NCBI GenBank assembly: GCA_902772715.1
Contig: CACYBT010000330.1
Span: 1 to 21,624, forward strand
Reading direction: 5' to 3'
From: an uncultured Succinivibrio sp.
GTDB lineage: Bacteria; Pseudomonadota; Gammaproteobacteria; Enterobacterales; Succinivibrionaceae
DNA: 21,624 bases
The position numbers and the translations under genes were made by a program. The notes beneath the pieces are model-generated. The model searched no databases, was not told the origin of the DNA, and was given only the letters and a program-made list of their open reading frames with translations. Below are positions 1 to 8,464 of this stretch, piece after piece; position 1 is the first letter of the stretch, and the number at the start of each line of letters is the position of its first letter.

Positions 1-348
1 CTCATCCCCAGGGTGAAAAACGTCAATATAAAATATATCCTTGCCCTGCTCAATTCTCGAGTACTGCAGTTTTACTTCCAAAAAAAATTCAACTCAGTAA
101 AAGTCCTGCGTTCACATCTTGAGAGATTGCCTATGCCGTTAGCAGACGATAATGTACAAAACAAGATCATCAAACTAATGCAGCCGCTTTTGGACAGTGA
201 AAAAGATAAAAACAAGACTAAGAGTAAAAAAGAAATCTTATGTTTATACGACAGATTGGATGAGTGCATTGCTAAACTCTACGGACTTGACTCCTCAGAA
301 TACGCCAAGATAAAGTTAGCTCTTGCTGATTTGAACCTCTATCTTTAA
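1..348 (+). CDS. C-terminal end of an N6-adenine DNA methylase / restriction-modification enzyme (partial, 5' end outside window)
   Basis: The frame is open to base 1 and reads LIPRVKNVNIKYILALLNS at the window edge. The GTG at 13 is therefore internal and the gene starts upstream of the window. About 115 residues are visible. The ILALLNS-RVLQFYF segment, the later LRSHLERLPMP and the lysine-rich helix ending LYGLDSSEYAKI are the signature of the C-terminal target-recognition region of Eco57I/TaqI-like adenine methylases and fused restriction-methylases. In those proteins the methylase catalytic motif lies far upstream, so it cannot be seen here. No catalytic residue is visible, and I cannot tell whether the full gene is a methylase, a fused type IIG enzyme or a decayed copy. 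The gene ends at a bidirectional terminator and faces prlC. It is probably the edge of an accessory defence locus abutting housekeeping genes. Confidence 0.7.
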   Translation, partial: LIPRVKNVNIKYILALLNSRVLQFYFQKKFNSVKVLRSHLERLPMPLADDNVQNKIIKLMQPLLDSEKDKNKTKSKKEILCLYDRLDECIAKLYGLDSSEYAKIKLALADLNLYL

Positions 349-350
349 AT

Positions 351-381
351 AAACGCACCATATTTTCAATGATGCGTTTTT
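351..381. terminator. Bidirectional rho-independent terminator between the methylase gene and prlC
   Basis: The arms are AAACGCACCAT (351-361) and ATGATGCGTTT (369-379). They pair over 11 positions with one mismatch, around the 7-nt loop ATTTTCA. On the + strand the right arm runs into a five-T tract (377-381). On the - strand the stem is followed by TTTATTT, so the same hairpin can end leftward prlC transcripts, whose stop is at 397. Confidence 0.75.
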
Positions 382-396
382 AGCATCGAACTTTCC

Positions 397-2457
397 TTAA
401 CATTCGATACCGCTTTGCTTCAACAGCGCATCAACATTTGGCTTGCGTCCGCGAAACTCCTCAAAATTCTTAAGAGGTTCACTAGCACCACCACAGGCTA
501 AGATCAGTTCCTCAAACTCCTTACCGGTTTCCTGATTGAAAATACCATCTTCCTCAAATTTGGAAAAAGCATCCGCGGCAAGGACTTCTGCCCACTTGTA
601 AGAATAATAGCCGGCAGCATAGCCACCTGAGAAAATATGCGTAAAGCAGTTAGGGAAACGACTAAATTCATATTGTGGAACTACTGCAACCTTTTTTCTG
701 ACGTCATTTAGAATCTCATAGATGCGTGCACCCTTACCTTCGTCATATTCAAGATGAATTCTAAAGTCGAAAAGAGCAAACTCCAACTGTCTTAACATGG
801 CCATAGCCGACTCAAAATTCTTAGCATCAAGCATGGCCTTGAGTTTTGCAACCGGCAAAGATTCCTTAGTATCTACATTGCATGACAAAAACTTTAGGAC
901 ATCCTCCTGCCAGGCAAAGTTTTCGTTAAACTGACTTGGCAGCTCCACAGCATCCCAGGGTACACCATTGATACCTGACACATCAGAAATATCTATTTTA
1001 GTCAGCAGATGATTGAGACTATGTCCAAACTCATGGAACAAGGTAACCACCTCACTGTGAGTAAGCAGTGAAACTTTGCTATCCACCGGTCTTGAAAAAT
1101 TACACACAAGATAAGTTACAGGCAACTGTAATGCTCCATCAAAACGATAGCGACGAGTCAAGCACTCATCCATCCATGCTCCACCATTCTTGCCTTCACG
1201 TGCATATAAATCCATGTAGATTGAACCAATACGTGAACCAAACTTATCCTCGTATACATCATAGCATTTGACATAATCATCCCAAATATCCACACCAAAG
1301 CGTTGTTTAAGGCTTATTCCATAGAGACGGTGGGCACATTCAAACAATCCTTGCACCACCTTATCCTCAGGAAAATATGGCCGCAGTTCTTCTTCAGAAA
1401 ATGCGTATTTCTCCTGACGCATTTTTTCAGCAAAAAAAGCCACATCCCAAGGTTTGAGTTCGTCAACTCCTTTCTGTTTGGCGTAGTCTCTTAAAGTTGC
1501 CACCTCCCGTTCTCCCTGGGCATGGGATTTTTCTGCAAGATTATTGAGAAATTCCATTACCGTTTCAGGTTTATCTGCCATTTTAGTAGCCAGAGAATAA
1601 TGTGCATAGGTTTTAAATCCTAAAAGATTGGCTAACCTATGGCGCAGTAAAAGGATTTCACTCATAATCTCGCTATTATCAAATTGTTGAGCGTTAGGAC
1701 CAACTTCAGAGGCTCTGGTATTATAGGCTTCATACATTACTCGGCGCAGTTCTCTGTTTTCACAGTATTTAATAAATGGCAGATAGGATGGCATATCTAA
1801 AGTAAAAACATATCCTTCCTTATGCCTTTTTGAAGCCTCAGATGCGGCAAGACGCAGTGCACCCTCCGGCAATCCTTTTAATTCCTCTTGCGAAACAACA
1901 TGCAAAGAATAAGCACGAGTGGCATCTAAAACATTATTAGAAAAAGAAGACTGCAGTTCAGCCAGTCTCATTACAATTTCTGTATATTTCTTCTGATCTT
2001 CAGGATTAAGATCGATACCCGAGAGTTTAAAGTCGCGAATCGAATTCTTGATCGCTTTCTGCTGAGGCAGTGACAGTCTGCCAAATGCATCCGAGCTCTC
2101 AATTTTCATGAGAATATCAAAATAGGGTTTATACTGACCTGCCCAAGAACTGAATTCTGAAATCATCGGCAAACACTCATCATGAGCCTCACGCAGCGAT
2201 TTAGTATTCTTAACGGAATTTAGGTGAGAGACCACTCCCCATACTTTGGAAAGACGATCATCAACCTCCTCGACGGGGGCAATGGTATTATCCCAGGTAG
2301 CATCATTCTTGTGTTTTTCACTTACCTTTTCTATAGTATGTTTGCATTTTTCAATAGCATCAATTACAGCCGGTTTTATGTCATCTACAGTAACCTGTGA
2401 AAAATTTGGCATACCACTATAATCTAACAGTGGATTAGATTGTTTTTTGTCGCTCAT
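397..2457 (-). CDS. prlC: Oligopeptidase A (M3 family zinc metallopeptidase)
   Basis: Cytoplasmic M3 peptidase that degrades short peptides, including cleaved signal peptides. The protein is 686 residues, against about 680 in E. coli PrlC. The zinc site HEFGHSLNHLL is at about residues 475-485, with the catalytic Glu at 476 and His ligands at 475 and 479. The third ligand is the Glu of VELPSQF at about 505. The N-terminus NPLLDYSGMPNFSQV matches the family start. A longer frame opens at 2541, but I choose 2457. AAAGGAAA lies about 8 nt upstream of this ATG, the extra 28 residues do not resemble the family, and the best promoter's -10 box (2540-2545) overlaps the longer start. The gene is monocistronic and divergent from the M24B peptidase gene. 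No heat-shock-type promoter is visible. Confidence 0.95.
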   Translation of the reverse strand: MSDKKQSNPLLDYSGMPNFSQVTVDDIKPAVIDAIEKCKHTIEKVSEKHKNDATWDNTIAPVEEVDDRLSKVWGVVSHLNSVKNTKSLREAHDECLPMISEFSSWAGQYKPYFDILMKIESSDAFGRLSLPQQKAIKNSIRDFKLSGIDLNPEDQKKYTEIVMRLAELQSSFSNNVLDATRAYSLHVVSQEELKGLPEGALRLAASEASKRHKEGYVFTLDMPSYLPFIKYCENRELRRVMYEAYNTRASEVGPNAQQFDNSEIMSEILLLRHRLANLLGFKTYAHYSLATKMADKPETVMEFLNNLAEKSHAQGEREVATLRDYAKQKGVDELKPWDVAFFAEKMRQEKYAFSEEELRPYFPEDKVVQGLFECAHRLYGISLKQRFGVDIWDDYVKCYDVYEDKFGSRIGSIYMDLYAREGKNGGAWMDECLTRRYRFDGALQLPVTYLVCNFSRPVDSKVSLLTHSEVVTLFHEFGHSLNHLLTKIDISDVSGINGVPWDAVELPSQFNENFAWQEDVLKFLSCNVDTKESLPVAKLKAMLDAKNFESAMAMLRQLEFALFDFRIHLEYDEGKGARIYEILNDVRKKVAVVPQYEFSRFPNCFTHIFSGGYAAGYYSYKWAEVLAADAFSKFEEDGIFNQETGKEFEELILACGGASEPLKNFEEFRGRKPNVDALLKQSGIEC

Positions 2458-2499
2458 TTGTATTTCCTTTAACCAATATGCCCATGTTCTGTGCAAGAC

Positions 2500-2520
2500 G
2501 AGATCTATTGACAGGATCTC
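2500..2520 (-). other. Inverted repeat in the prlC leader
   Basis: GAGATC (2500-2505) and GATCTC (2515-2520) are perfect complements separated by 9 nt. The repeat lies between the predicted prlC promoter and the ATG at 2457, so it would form a small hairpin in the 5' untranslated region or serve as an operator. It is palindromic and could act in either orientation. No function can be assigned. Confidence 0.4.
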
Positions 2521-2539
2521 ACCTAAGATGGCTGAGAAC

Positions 2540-2567
2540 ATTCTATCTTGTGTCGGTATTTTAACAA
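2540..2567 (-). promoter_or_regulatory. Predicted sigma-70 promoter for prlC
   Basis: Read on the - strand: -35 TTGTTA (2567-2562), 16-nt spacer, -10 TAGAAT (2545-2540), five of six bases matching TATAAT. It predicts a transcript start near 2533 and a leader of about 75 nt. It is a sequence match only, in an AT-rich background. Confidence 0.45.
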
Positions 2568-2740
2568 TAAATGTAAGTAAACTCTAACCATCATTTACTG
2601 TGTCACTTTTTAATCCAACTTATTAAATCACACCAAGCCTAAGAGTTCACTTATTATTAATGCTTGTAACGGATCTATGTGCTAAGATCTCTATGCTTTT
2701 ACGAAATCAACCTGCAGTAGATTACAACTTAACTCATGGG

Positions 2741-2771
2741 TTATCTTGTAAAACTGCTACTTAATTATAAA
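2741..2771 (+). promoter_or_regulatory. Possible promoter for the M24B peptidase-pssA unit
   Basis: TATAAA at 2766-2771 is a good -10 element placed 23 bp before the ATG. The -35 region is poor: TTGTAA at 2746 gives a 14-nt spacer and TCTTGT at 2744 gives 16 nt. The call rests mainly on the -10 and on position. Confidence 0.3.
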
Positions 2772-2794
2772 ACCCAGACTGTCACAGAAATAAA

Positions 2795-4756
2795 ATGTCA
2801 GAATATAGCAAATCTACCTATGCCTCAAGAATAAATGCCATTCTTGAACTGCTTGAGGAAAATGAACTCGACGCACTTATAGTAACTCACGATGATGAAT
2901 ATCTGTCATATGAGGTAAATGATGACAAGCAAAGACTCAAGTATCTGACAGGGTTTTCAGGCAGTGCCGGTTATGCAGTAATCGCAAGGAACTATAATCC
3001 ACGCCTTGACGAAAGAGGAATTGAATTAAGTAACAATCGTGGCGATGAAACACAGAAAATCAACAAATGTTATGCCATTTTTGTAGACGGACGCTATGTA
3101 GTTCAAGTTAAGGAACAGGTTGATACTGATCTCTATATAACCTTTGATTTCCAGGATGTCAGCCCAAGCAATTATCTTTGCACAATTCTTGAAAAAAATG
3201 CCACCGTTGGCATTGACGCCAAATGTATTTCCTATAAGGAATTTTTAAAACTAGAACACGAACTTAGGATTTTTAATATAAAGCTCGTCGATACCAAAGA
3301 GAATTATGTCGACAAAATCTGGCCTGACAGGCCTCAGGAGATTGTCTCCACCATTAAAATCTTCAATGATGAATTTAACGGCTGTCCTAGCTCCAAAAAG
3401 AGAGAGAATCTCGCACAGAGACTTCGTGACCTGAACTATGATGCTACGGTAATTACTAATCCTGAAAGTATCTGCTGGCTTTTGAATATCCGTGGACATG
3501 ACAGAAAGTTTCTGCCTATCATCAACAGTCGTGTGGTTGCCTATTCAAATGATGCCCTCGAGTGGTACATCAATCCCGAACATTTTGTGGATCACGAAAG
3601 TGGTGAAGAAAATCTGCACGAAAAACTGCACGAACATATCGGACATGTAGATATCTTTCCGGAATCTGATTTTGATGATGTTCTTTCTAGGCTTAACTCC
3701 TCTAATTCCAAGGTATTTCTTGATCCGCAGACCACCAATGCTTATACGGTGTTAGCCTTAGAAAAGGGAGGAGCTAATCTTACCTTAGGATTAGGACTTT
3801 GCGAACAGCCTAAATCAATTAAAAATCATATAGAAATTGCCGGTGAATATAAAGCGCATATCAAAGACGGAATTGCGATGTGTCGTTTTTTTTGCTGGCT
3901 TGATAATCTAACAAAAGTTGGTGCTTCCGAGAATGATGAAACCTATGTACGGCGTGTTGAAGAAACCTCCGAAGCAGATTTAGCCCACCGTGCTGAAATG
4001 TTCCGCAAGGTAGAAACGGGTTATATTGAACCGTCATTTGCTACCATCTCCGCCATAGGTTCTAATGCCGCCATGTGTCACTATAACCATGAAGAAGTCA
4101 AAGAACCAAGACATCTAGGTCACGACAGTATTTACCTAATCGACAGTGGGGCACACTACCAGGACGGCACTACTGATATTACAAGGACAGTTTTGATAAG
4201 TCCCCACATTCCAAGTGAACTTAGAAAAATGTACACTTTGGTTTTAAAATGCCATATTGCGCTTGCCACCTTGATTTTTCCTAAAGGCACCACGGGAGAA
4301 CAGATAGATGCCATCGCCAGACGCTCTCTTTGGGATTATGGTTTTGATTTTGCTCATGGAACCGGTCATGGCGTGGGACATGTCCTATCGGTGCACGAAG
4401 GCCCACAGCGCATATCTTCACGTATGACAGGAGGCGAACCTATTCCGCTTGAACCAGGCATGATTATTTCTAATGAACCTGGCTTCTATAAAGAAGGAGA
4501 GTACGGTATACGACTTGAAAACCTGATGGTGGTCATGAGTTGTTCACAACCTGGATTAAGTCATATGTTATGTTTTTCGCCATTAACCCTAGTACCATTT
4601 GATAACAGATTTATAATTCGCGAGCTGTTATCACAAAAGGAGATTGACTGGCTTAACAGCTATCATCAAAATGTCAATAATGTCATTGTCAATGCTGCAA
4701 CCTCACTTGGTGAGGACGAGGTTGCCTGGCTTAACAAGGTAACTGATTCAATTTAG
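2795..4756 (+). CDS. Xaa-Pro aminopeptidase, M24B family (three-domain, XPNPEP1-like)
   Basis: Removes the N-terminal residue from peptides with proline in second position; a cytoplasmic di-metal enzyme. It has 653 residues in three domains: creatinase-like N-domains at about 10-170 and 195-340, and a C-terminal pita-bread catalytic domain at about 350-600. The expected metal ligands are all present: Asp450 (LIDSG), Asp461 (DITRT), His525 (HGTGHGVGH), Glu561 (NEPGFY) and Glu575 (RLENL). His534 of VHEGP is also kept. The size and domain plan match the eukaryote-like long type rather than the 441-residue E. coli PepP, so I give no symbol. About 25 extra residues (roughly 65-91) interrupt the N-domain between GFSGSAGY and VDGRY. 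The ribosome site before the ATG is weak. pssA follows after 12 bp, probably co-transcribed. Confidence 0.93.
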   Translation: MSEYSKSTYASRINAILELLEENELDALIVTHDDEYLSYEVNDDKQRLKYLTGFSGSAGYAVIARNYNPRLDERGIELSNNRGDETQKINKCYAIFVDGRYVVQVKEQVDTDLYITFDFQDVSPSNYLCTILEKNATVGIDAKCISYKEFLKLEHELRIFNIKLVDTKENYVDKIWPDRPQEIVSTIKIFNDEFNGCPSSKKRENLAQRLRDLNYDATVITNPESICWLLNIRGHDRKFLPIINSRVVAYSNDALEWYINPEHFVDHESGEENLHEKLHEHIGHVDIFPESDFDDVLSRLNSSNSKVFLDPQTTNAYTVLALEKGGANLTLGLGLCEQPKSIKNHIEIAGEYKAHIKDGIAMCRFFCWLDNLTKVGASENDETYVRRVEETSEADLAHRAEMFRKVETGYIEPSFATISAIGSNAAMCHYNHEEVKEPRHLGHDSIYLIDSGAHYQDGTTDITRTVLISPHIPSELRKMYTLVLKCHIALATLIFPKGTTGEQIDAIARRSLWDYGFDFAHGTGHGVGHVLSVHEGPQRISSRMTGGEPIPLEPGMIISNEPGFYKEGEYGIRLENLMVVMSCSQPGLSHMLCFSPLTLVPFDNRFIIRELLSQKEIDWLNSYHQNVNNVIVNAATSLGEDEVAWLNKVTDSI

Positions 4757-4768
4757 GAGAATATCTAA

Positions 4769-6142
4769 ATGACCTTTTTTTGGAAAAAAAGTCTGCCCAA
4801 TTCCTTGTACTGTCAGACTAGGATACAGCAACTTCCAACTATTCCAGTAAGTATCTCTGCCTATAATATATTAGAGACTCCTCATGCCTTCCACAAAAGA
4901 GTACTGGAACTTATTGAAAAGGCCAGAGAAAGGATCCTGATAACCGCACTCTATCTTGAAAATGATGAAACCGGCAGAGAGGTACTAGAAGCATTATATC
5001 AGGCCAAGAAAAACAATCCCAAACTCTATATTCGTGTCTATGTTGACTTTCACCGTGCTCAGCGGGGACGAATCGGAGAAGGAGAGTCCCTTGGCAACGC
5101 CAGTCTCTATTACAAAATGGCAAAATCATCAGAGACACCTCCAGCCATCTATGGGGTTCCGGTAAAAAGGCGTGAACTTTTCGGAGTATTGCATCTTAAG
5201 GGTTTTGTCTTTGACAACACCGTCCTGTACACAGGAGCGAGCATCAATAATGTTTACATGGGATATAATGAGCGTTACCGTCTTGATCGCTATCATGAAA
5301 TCCAATCCCAGCAGTTGGCTGATTCCATGTGTGCTTTTGCCACTAATGCCTTTCATCCTAATTTTGCAGTACAGGATTTCTCACAGGGTCCGGTGCGACC
5401 AGCCAAGGACATGCGCGACGAAATCAAAGAGCTGCGTCGACATCTGACAAAGGTCCAATACTCATTCAAAAATGAAAAAATCTCCAGTTATGAAGTTGGC
5501 ATTACGCCTATTTCCGGTCTTGGCAAACGAGGTAATGCTTTAAATCGCTGTATTTTATGGCTGTTAGGTGCCTGTAAAAAGAGACTGTTTATCTGTACTC
5601 CGTATTTTAATCCTCCTAAAATTCTTTTAAATGCCATAGATGAGGTTCTATCCAAGAATATAGAAATTACCTTAGTGGTGGGAGACAAAAAAGCCAATGA
5701 TTTTTTCATCAAAGATCCAACTCAGTTTTCAACCATCGGTGCCATACCTTACATATATGAGCAGAATCTTAAACAGTTCATGCAAAAAAATCAGAATTAT
5801 ATAGACAGCGATTCGCTAAAGGTCATGCTATGGCAAGATGGTGATAATACATTCCATGTCAAAGGAATGTTCATCGACAGGAACTATGCGCTTATTACCG
5901 GCAATAATCTCAATCCTAGAGCCTGGGGACTTGACCTTGAAAATGGTCTACTAATAACCGACAGCAATCACGTTATGCAGGATAAATTTACTCACGAACA
6001 GCAGTATCTTTTAAAACACACCACCAAACTAACATCGGCTAAAGATCTAGAAGACATTGATAATTATCCTCTCCATGTACAGAAAATTCTAAAAAAAGTA
6101 AAGAGACTACGTGCTTCAATTTTAATTAAGCAGTTACTCTAA
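4769..6142 (+). CDS. pssA: CDP-diacylglycerol-serine O-phosphatidyltransferase (phosphatidylserine synthase, PLD superfamily)
   Basis: Makes phosphatidylserine from CDP-diacylglycerol and L-serine, the committed step toward phosphatidylethanolamine, at the membrane surface. It has 457 residues, against 451 in E. coli PssA, and no membrane segment, as expected of the peripheral gammaproteobacterial type I enzyme. Both HKD motifs are intact: H142-L-K144-x4-D149 (HLKGFVFD) and H363-V-K365-x4-D370 (HVKGMFID). Each is followed by the expected TGASINN or TGNNLNPRAWGLD segment. The ATG is preceded by AGGAGA at a good distance, and it begins 12 bp after the aminopeptidase stop. No phosphatidylserine decarboxylase gene is in the window. 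Confidence 0.96.
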   Translation: MTFFWKKSLPNSLYCQTRIQQLPTIPVSISAYNILETPHAFHKRVLELIEKARERILITALYLENDETGREVLEALYQAKKNNPKLYIRVYVDFHRAQRGRIGEGESLGNASLYYKMAKSSETPPAIYGVPVKRRELFGVLHLKGFVFDNTVLYTGASINNVYMGYNERYRLDRYHEIQSQQLADSMCAFATNAFHPNFAVQDFSQGPVRPAKDMRDEIKELRRHLTKVQYSFKNEKISSYEVGITPISGLGKRGNALNRCILWLLGACKKRLFICTPYFNPPKILLNAIDEVLSKNIEITLVVGDKKANDFFIKDPTQFSTIGAIPYIYEQNLKQFMQKNQNYIDSDSLKVMLWQDGDNTFHVKGMFIDRNYALITGNNLNPRAWGLDLENGLLITDSNHVMQDKFTHEQQYLLKHTTKLTSAKDLEDIDNYPLHVQKILKKVKRLRASILIKQLL

Positions 6143-6147
6143 GATTA

Positions 6148-6211
6148 CTCCTCCCTAGGATAAACCTGTATATTGGCTAATCTTAGGTACAGGAGGAGCT
6201 CTTTCAAAGAG
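6148..6211 (+). other. Structured non-coding element just downstream of pssA
   Basis: CTCCTCC (6148-6154) can pair with GGAGGAG (6192-6198). The stem continues as CTAGGA (6155-6160) against TCTTAG (6181-6186), including one G-U pair, after a 5-nt bulge. A competing hairpin is CCTGTA (6165-6170) with TACAGG (6188-6193), which shares two bases with the first. A small hairpin CTCTTTCAAAGAG (6199-6211) follows. There is no T tract, so it is not a standard terminator. AGGAGG at 6191 resembles a ribosome site but has no start codon at a usable distance. It could be a pssA 3' end structure or part of a longer recG leader. Confidence 0.4.
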
Positions 6212-6272
6212 AAACCCAGAGAGCCTCACAATGCGCAATCGCAATATTAACAGAAGAAGAGTGCTTATTATT

Positions 6273-6300
6273 TTGACAAGAAGAGAATATGAATTATTAT
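6273..6300 (+). promoter_or_regulatory. Sigma-70 promoter for recG and the AsmA-family gene
   Basis: A perfect -35 TTGACA (6273-6278), a 16-nt spacer and a -10 TATTAT (6295-6300, five of six). It predicts a start near 6307 and a leader of about 65 nt before the recG ATG. It is one of the best promoter matches in the window. Confidence 0.6.
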
Positions 6301-6372
6301 GACAAGCACCTAATTTTTTTGTATGATTAAAGAAATGTTTATAGTTCAATTAGTTCGGTTTTAGCCTTAAAT

Positions 6373-8460
6373 ATGGAAATGAAAGGAGATAGCACCTACA
6401 CCAATAGCGATATTGCTGTGATCAACGGTTTAGGTACAACTTATACAAAAGCCTTTTATCAAAAAGGGATAAAAACCCTTTTTGATCTGTTACTAGATTT
6501 TCCATTTAAGTATTTTGACAAAACCAAAATCCAGCCAATTGCTAAAATTAACCAGGATGGTGCGTTCTATCAGATTGATGCGCACATCATTAGAAGTACT
6601 GCACTTCCAGGGAAAAAAATTTTAAAACTACTGCTTCAGGATGAGAGCGGGACAGTTGAAGCAATTTTCTTCAATCTATATCCAAATCAGATAAGCAAGT
6701 ACCAGGTGCAGCGTCGGGTTTTGCTCTTCGGACAGATAAAGTACAATAATTTTGAAAACCGGTTCTGTTTTAATCAGCCTACAATAACCTTTCTTGATGA
6801 GAATGATGTCATCACGCCCCATGATACCCTAACCCCCGTATACCATGCGGTAAAAACCACCCCGCAGAAAACCATCCGTAAATCCATTTTAGGATTACTT
6901 GATAAAATTAAACTACTGCCTCTAGAGGAGCTCCTGCCTAAGGAACATAATCCTTTTACTCTTTCAATAAATACCGCTCTTGAAAAGGTTCATTATCCTA
7001 CTCCGCAAGAATTTCAAGATGCACACTTTGCCATTGAAAATACACCTGCCTTCAAAAGATTATGCTATGAAGAATTAGTGGCTTATCAGTTATCACTGCT
7101 CTCCATAAAAGAGCGCAATCTTAAACATAATGCCATTGTTATCCCTAAAGCAGAAAAAGTTATCAAGGATTTTCAGAATAAACTGCCATTTAAACTTACC
7201 GGGGCGCAGCTACATGCTTATGAGGACATTCAAAATAATCTTTCCTCCAACAAACCGATGTTACGTCTGGTACATGGAGATGTAGGTTCTGGAAAAACTC
7301 TCGTGGCAATTATGGCAATGCTGCAAGTAGCCATGGCACAGCATCAGAGTGTCATGCTGGCACCAACTGAACTTCTGGCAATTCAACATTACCACAACGT
7401 TACAAAATATCTTAAGGATTACAATATTAAGATTACTCTTCTGACATCATCGCTATCTGTAAAAGATCGCAAAACCATCCTCAAGGATATCGCATCAGGA
7501 GAAATTCTTATAATTATAGGCACCCACAGTGTTTTTCAGAATGAAGTTATCTATAAATCTCTTGTGCTGGCCATCATTGATGAACAACATCGTTTCGGAA
7601 CTGATCAGAGAATGGCGCTACTACGTAAGGCTCCTGCTGATTACACCATGCATCAGCTAGTCATGACCGCAACTCCTATTCCTCGTACACTGCAGCTGGC
7701 ACTATTCTCAGATTTGGATGTCTCTACCATAAATGAAATGCCAAAGGGGAGGCAGCCTGTTACGACAACTGTTATTAAAACCAGTCGCAAACCTGATCTC
7801 ATCCAAAGACTTGAAAAACTCATGGAAGATGGCACCCAGGTTTACTGGGTATGCCCTAGTATCGAGGATAATGAGGACGAAAATGCCTCAGTTAAGGCCA
7901 CATACAAAGAATTACAGCAGAGTCTCCCAAACTATAGTATTGCCCTGCTCCACGGTCAGTTGGCACCCAAAGATAAAGACAAAATCATGAAAGATTTCCT
8001 TGAGCGCAAATATGCTCTTTTGGTGGCTACCACCATAATCGAGGTCGGAGTAGATGTGCCAAACGCCTCCGTAATCATTATTGAAGATGCGGATCGCCTG
8101 GGACTTGCACAACTGCACCAGTTACGAGGCAGAGTTGGGAGAGGAGGAGGCAAATCCTACTGCATTCTCATGTACCAGGACAAGCAGGGGCCTCATGAGG
8201 AAATTGCGCAAAAGAGACTTTCCATAATGCGTGAGACAAGTGATGGCTTTACCATCGCTCAAGAAGATCTTAAACTAAGAGGACCAGGTGAGGTTCTAGG
8301 TCGGCTGCAGAGTGGATTTTCGCTGTTTAAAATTGTCGATGTCAATCGCGATTTTGAACTTATCGATACCGCCAGAAAAGCCGCCCAAGATATCATAAAG
8401 AACAACAGAACAGCCGCTAACGCGCTTTTAGCAAGATGGTTTCCAAAATTTAAGGTTTAA
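6373..8460 (+). CDS. recG: ATP-dependent DNA helicase RecG
   Basis: Double-stranded DNA translocase that remodels stalled replication forks and branch-migrates Holliday junctions. It has 695 residues, against 693 in E. coli. The wedge/OB domain occupies about 55-160. The helicase core carries Walker A GDVGSGKT (302-309), DEQH box IIDEQHRFG (Asp403), motif III TATPIPRTL (432-440) and, late in the protein, RGRVGRGGG (motif VI). The C-terminal LRGPGEVLGRLQSG motif is typical of RecG. No ribosome site is clear before the ATG at 6373; the in-frame ATG at 6379 (residue 3) is equally possible and changes only two residues. The downstream gene starts 4 bp after the stop. In E. coli recG follows spoT; here it sits about 11 kb from spoT. 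Confidence 0.97.
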   Translation: MEMKGDSTYTNSDIAVINGLGTTYTKAFYQKGIKTLFDLLLDFPFKYFDKTKIQPIAKINQDGAFYQIDAHIIRSTALPGKKILKLLLQDESGTVEAIFFNLYPNQISKYQVQRRVLLFGQIKYNNFENRFCFNQPTITFLDENDVITPHDTLTPVYHAVKTTPQKTIRKSILGLLDKIKLLPLEELLPKEHNPFTLSINTALEKVHYPTPQEFQDAHFAIENTPAFKRLCYEELVAYQLSLLSIKERNLKHNAIVIPKAEKVIKDFQNKLPFKLTGAQLHAYEDIQNNLSSNKPMLRLVHGDVGSGKTLVAIMAMLQVAMAQHQSVMLAPTELLAIQHYHNVTKYLKDYNIKITLLTSSLSVKDRKTILKDIASGEILIIIGTHSVFQNEVIYKSLVLAIIDEQHRFGTDQRMALLRKAPADYTMHQLVMTATPIPRTLQLALFSDLDVSTINEMPKGRQPVTTTVIKTSRKPDLIQRLEKLMEDGTQVYWVCPSIEDNEDENASVKATYKELQQSLPNYSIALLHGQLAPKDKDKIMKDFLERKYALLVATTIIEVGVDVPNASVIIIEDADRLGLAQLHQLRGRVGRGGGKSYCILMYQDKQGPHEEIAQKRLSIMRETSDGFTIAQEDLKLRGPGEVLGRLQSGFSLFKIVDVNRDFELIDTARKAAQDIIKNNRTAANALLARWFPKFKV

Positions 8461-8464
8461 AATT

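Larger units (their letters stand above)
2458..2794. other. Divergent intergenic region between prlC and the M24B peptidase gene
   Basis: This 337-bp AT-rich spacer contains no credible coding frame. It holds the prlC leader with its inverted repeat, the prlC promoter, and toward the right a strong -10-like TATAAA (2766-2771) for the peptidase gene. A short GATCT/AGATC repeat lies around 2672-2690. Nothing else stands out. Confidence 0.5.

Noticed and set aside
6191..6196. AGGAGG after pssA as a ribosome site for a small gene
   Set aside because: No ATG, GTG or TTG lies within 5-12 nt, and the first ATG is about 34 nt away. The motif is better explained as one arm of a stem.
6231..6302. A 23-codon frame ending ILTRREYELL, which resembles the start of an OmpR-type winged-helix domain
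   Set aside because: It is too short, has only a weak ribosome site, does not continue in another frame after its stop, and overlaps the strong recG promoter. The likeness is probably coincidence.
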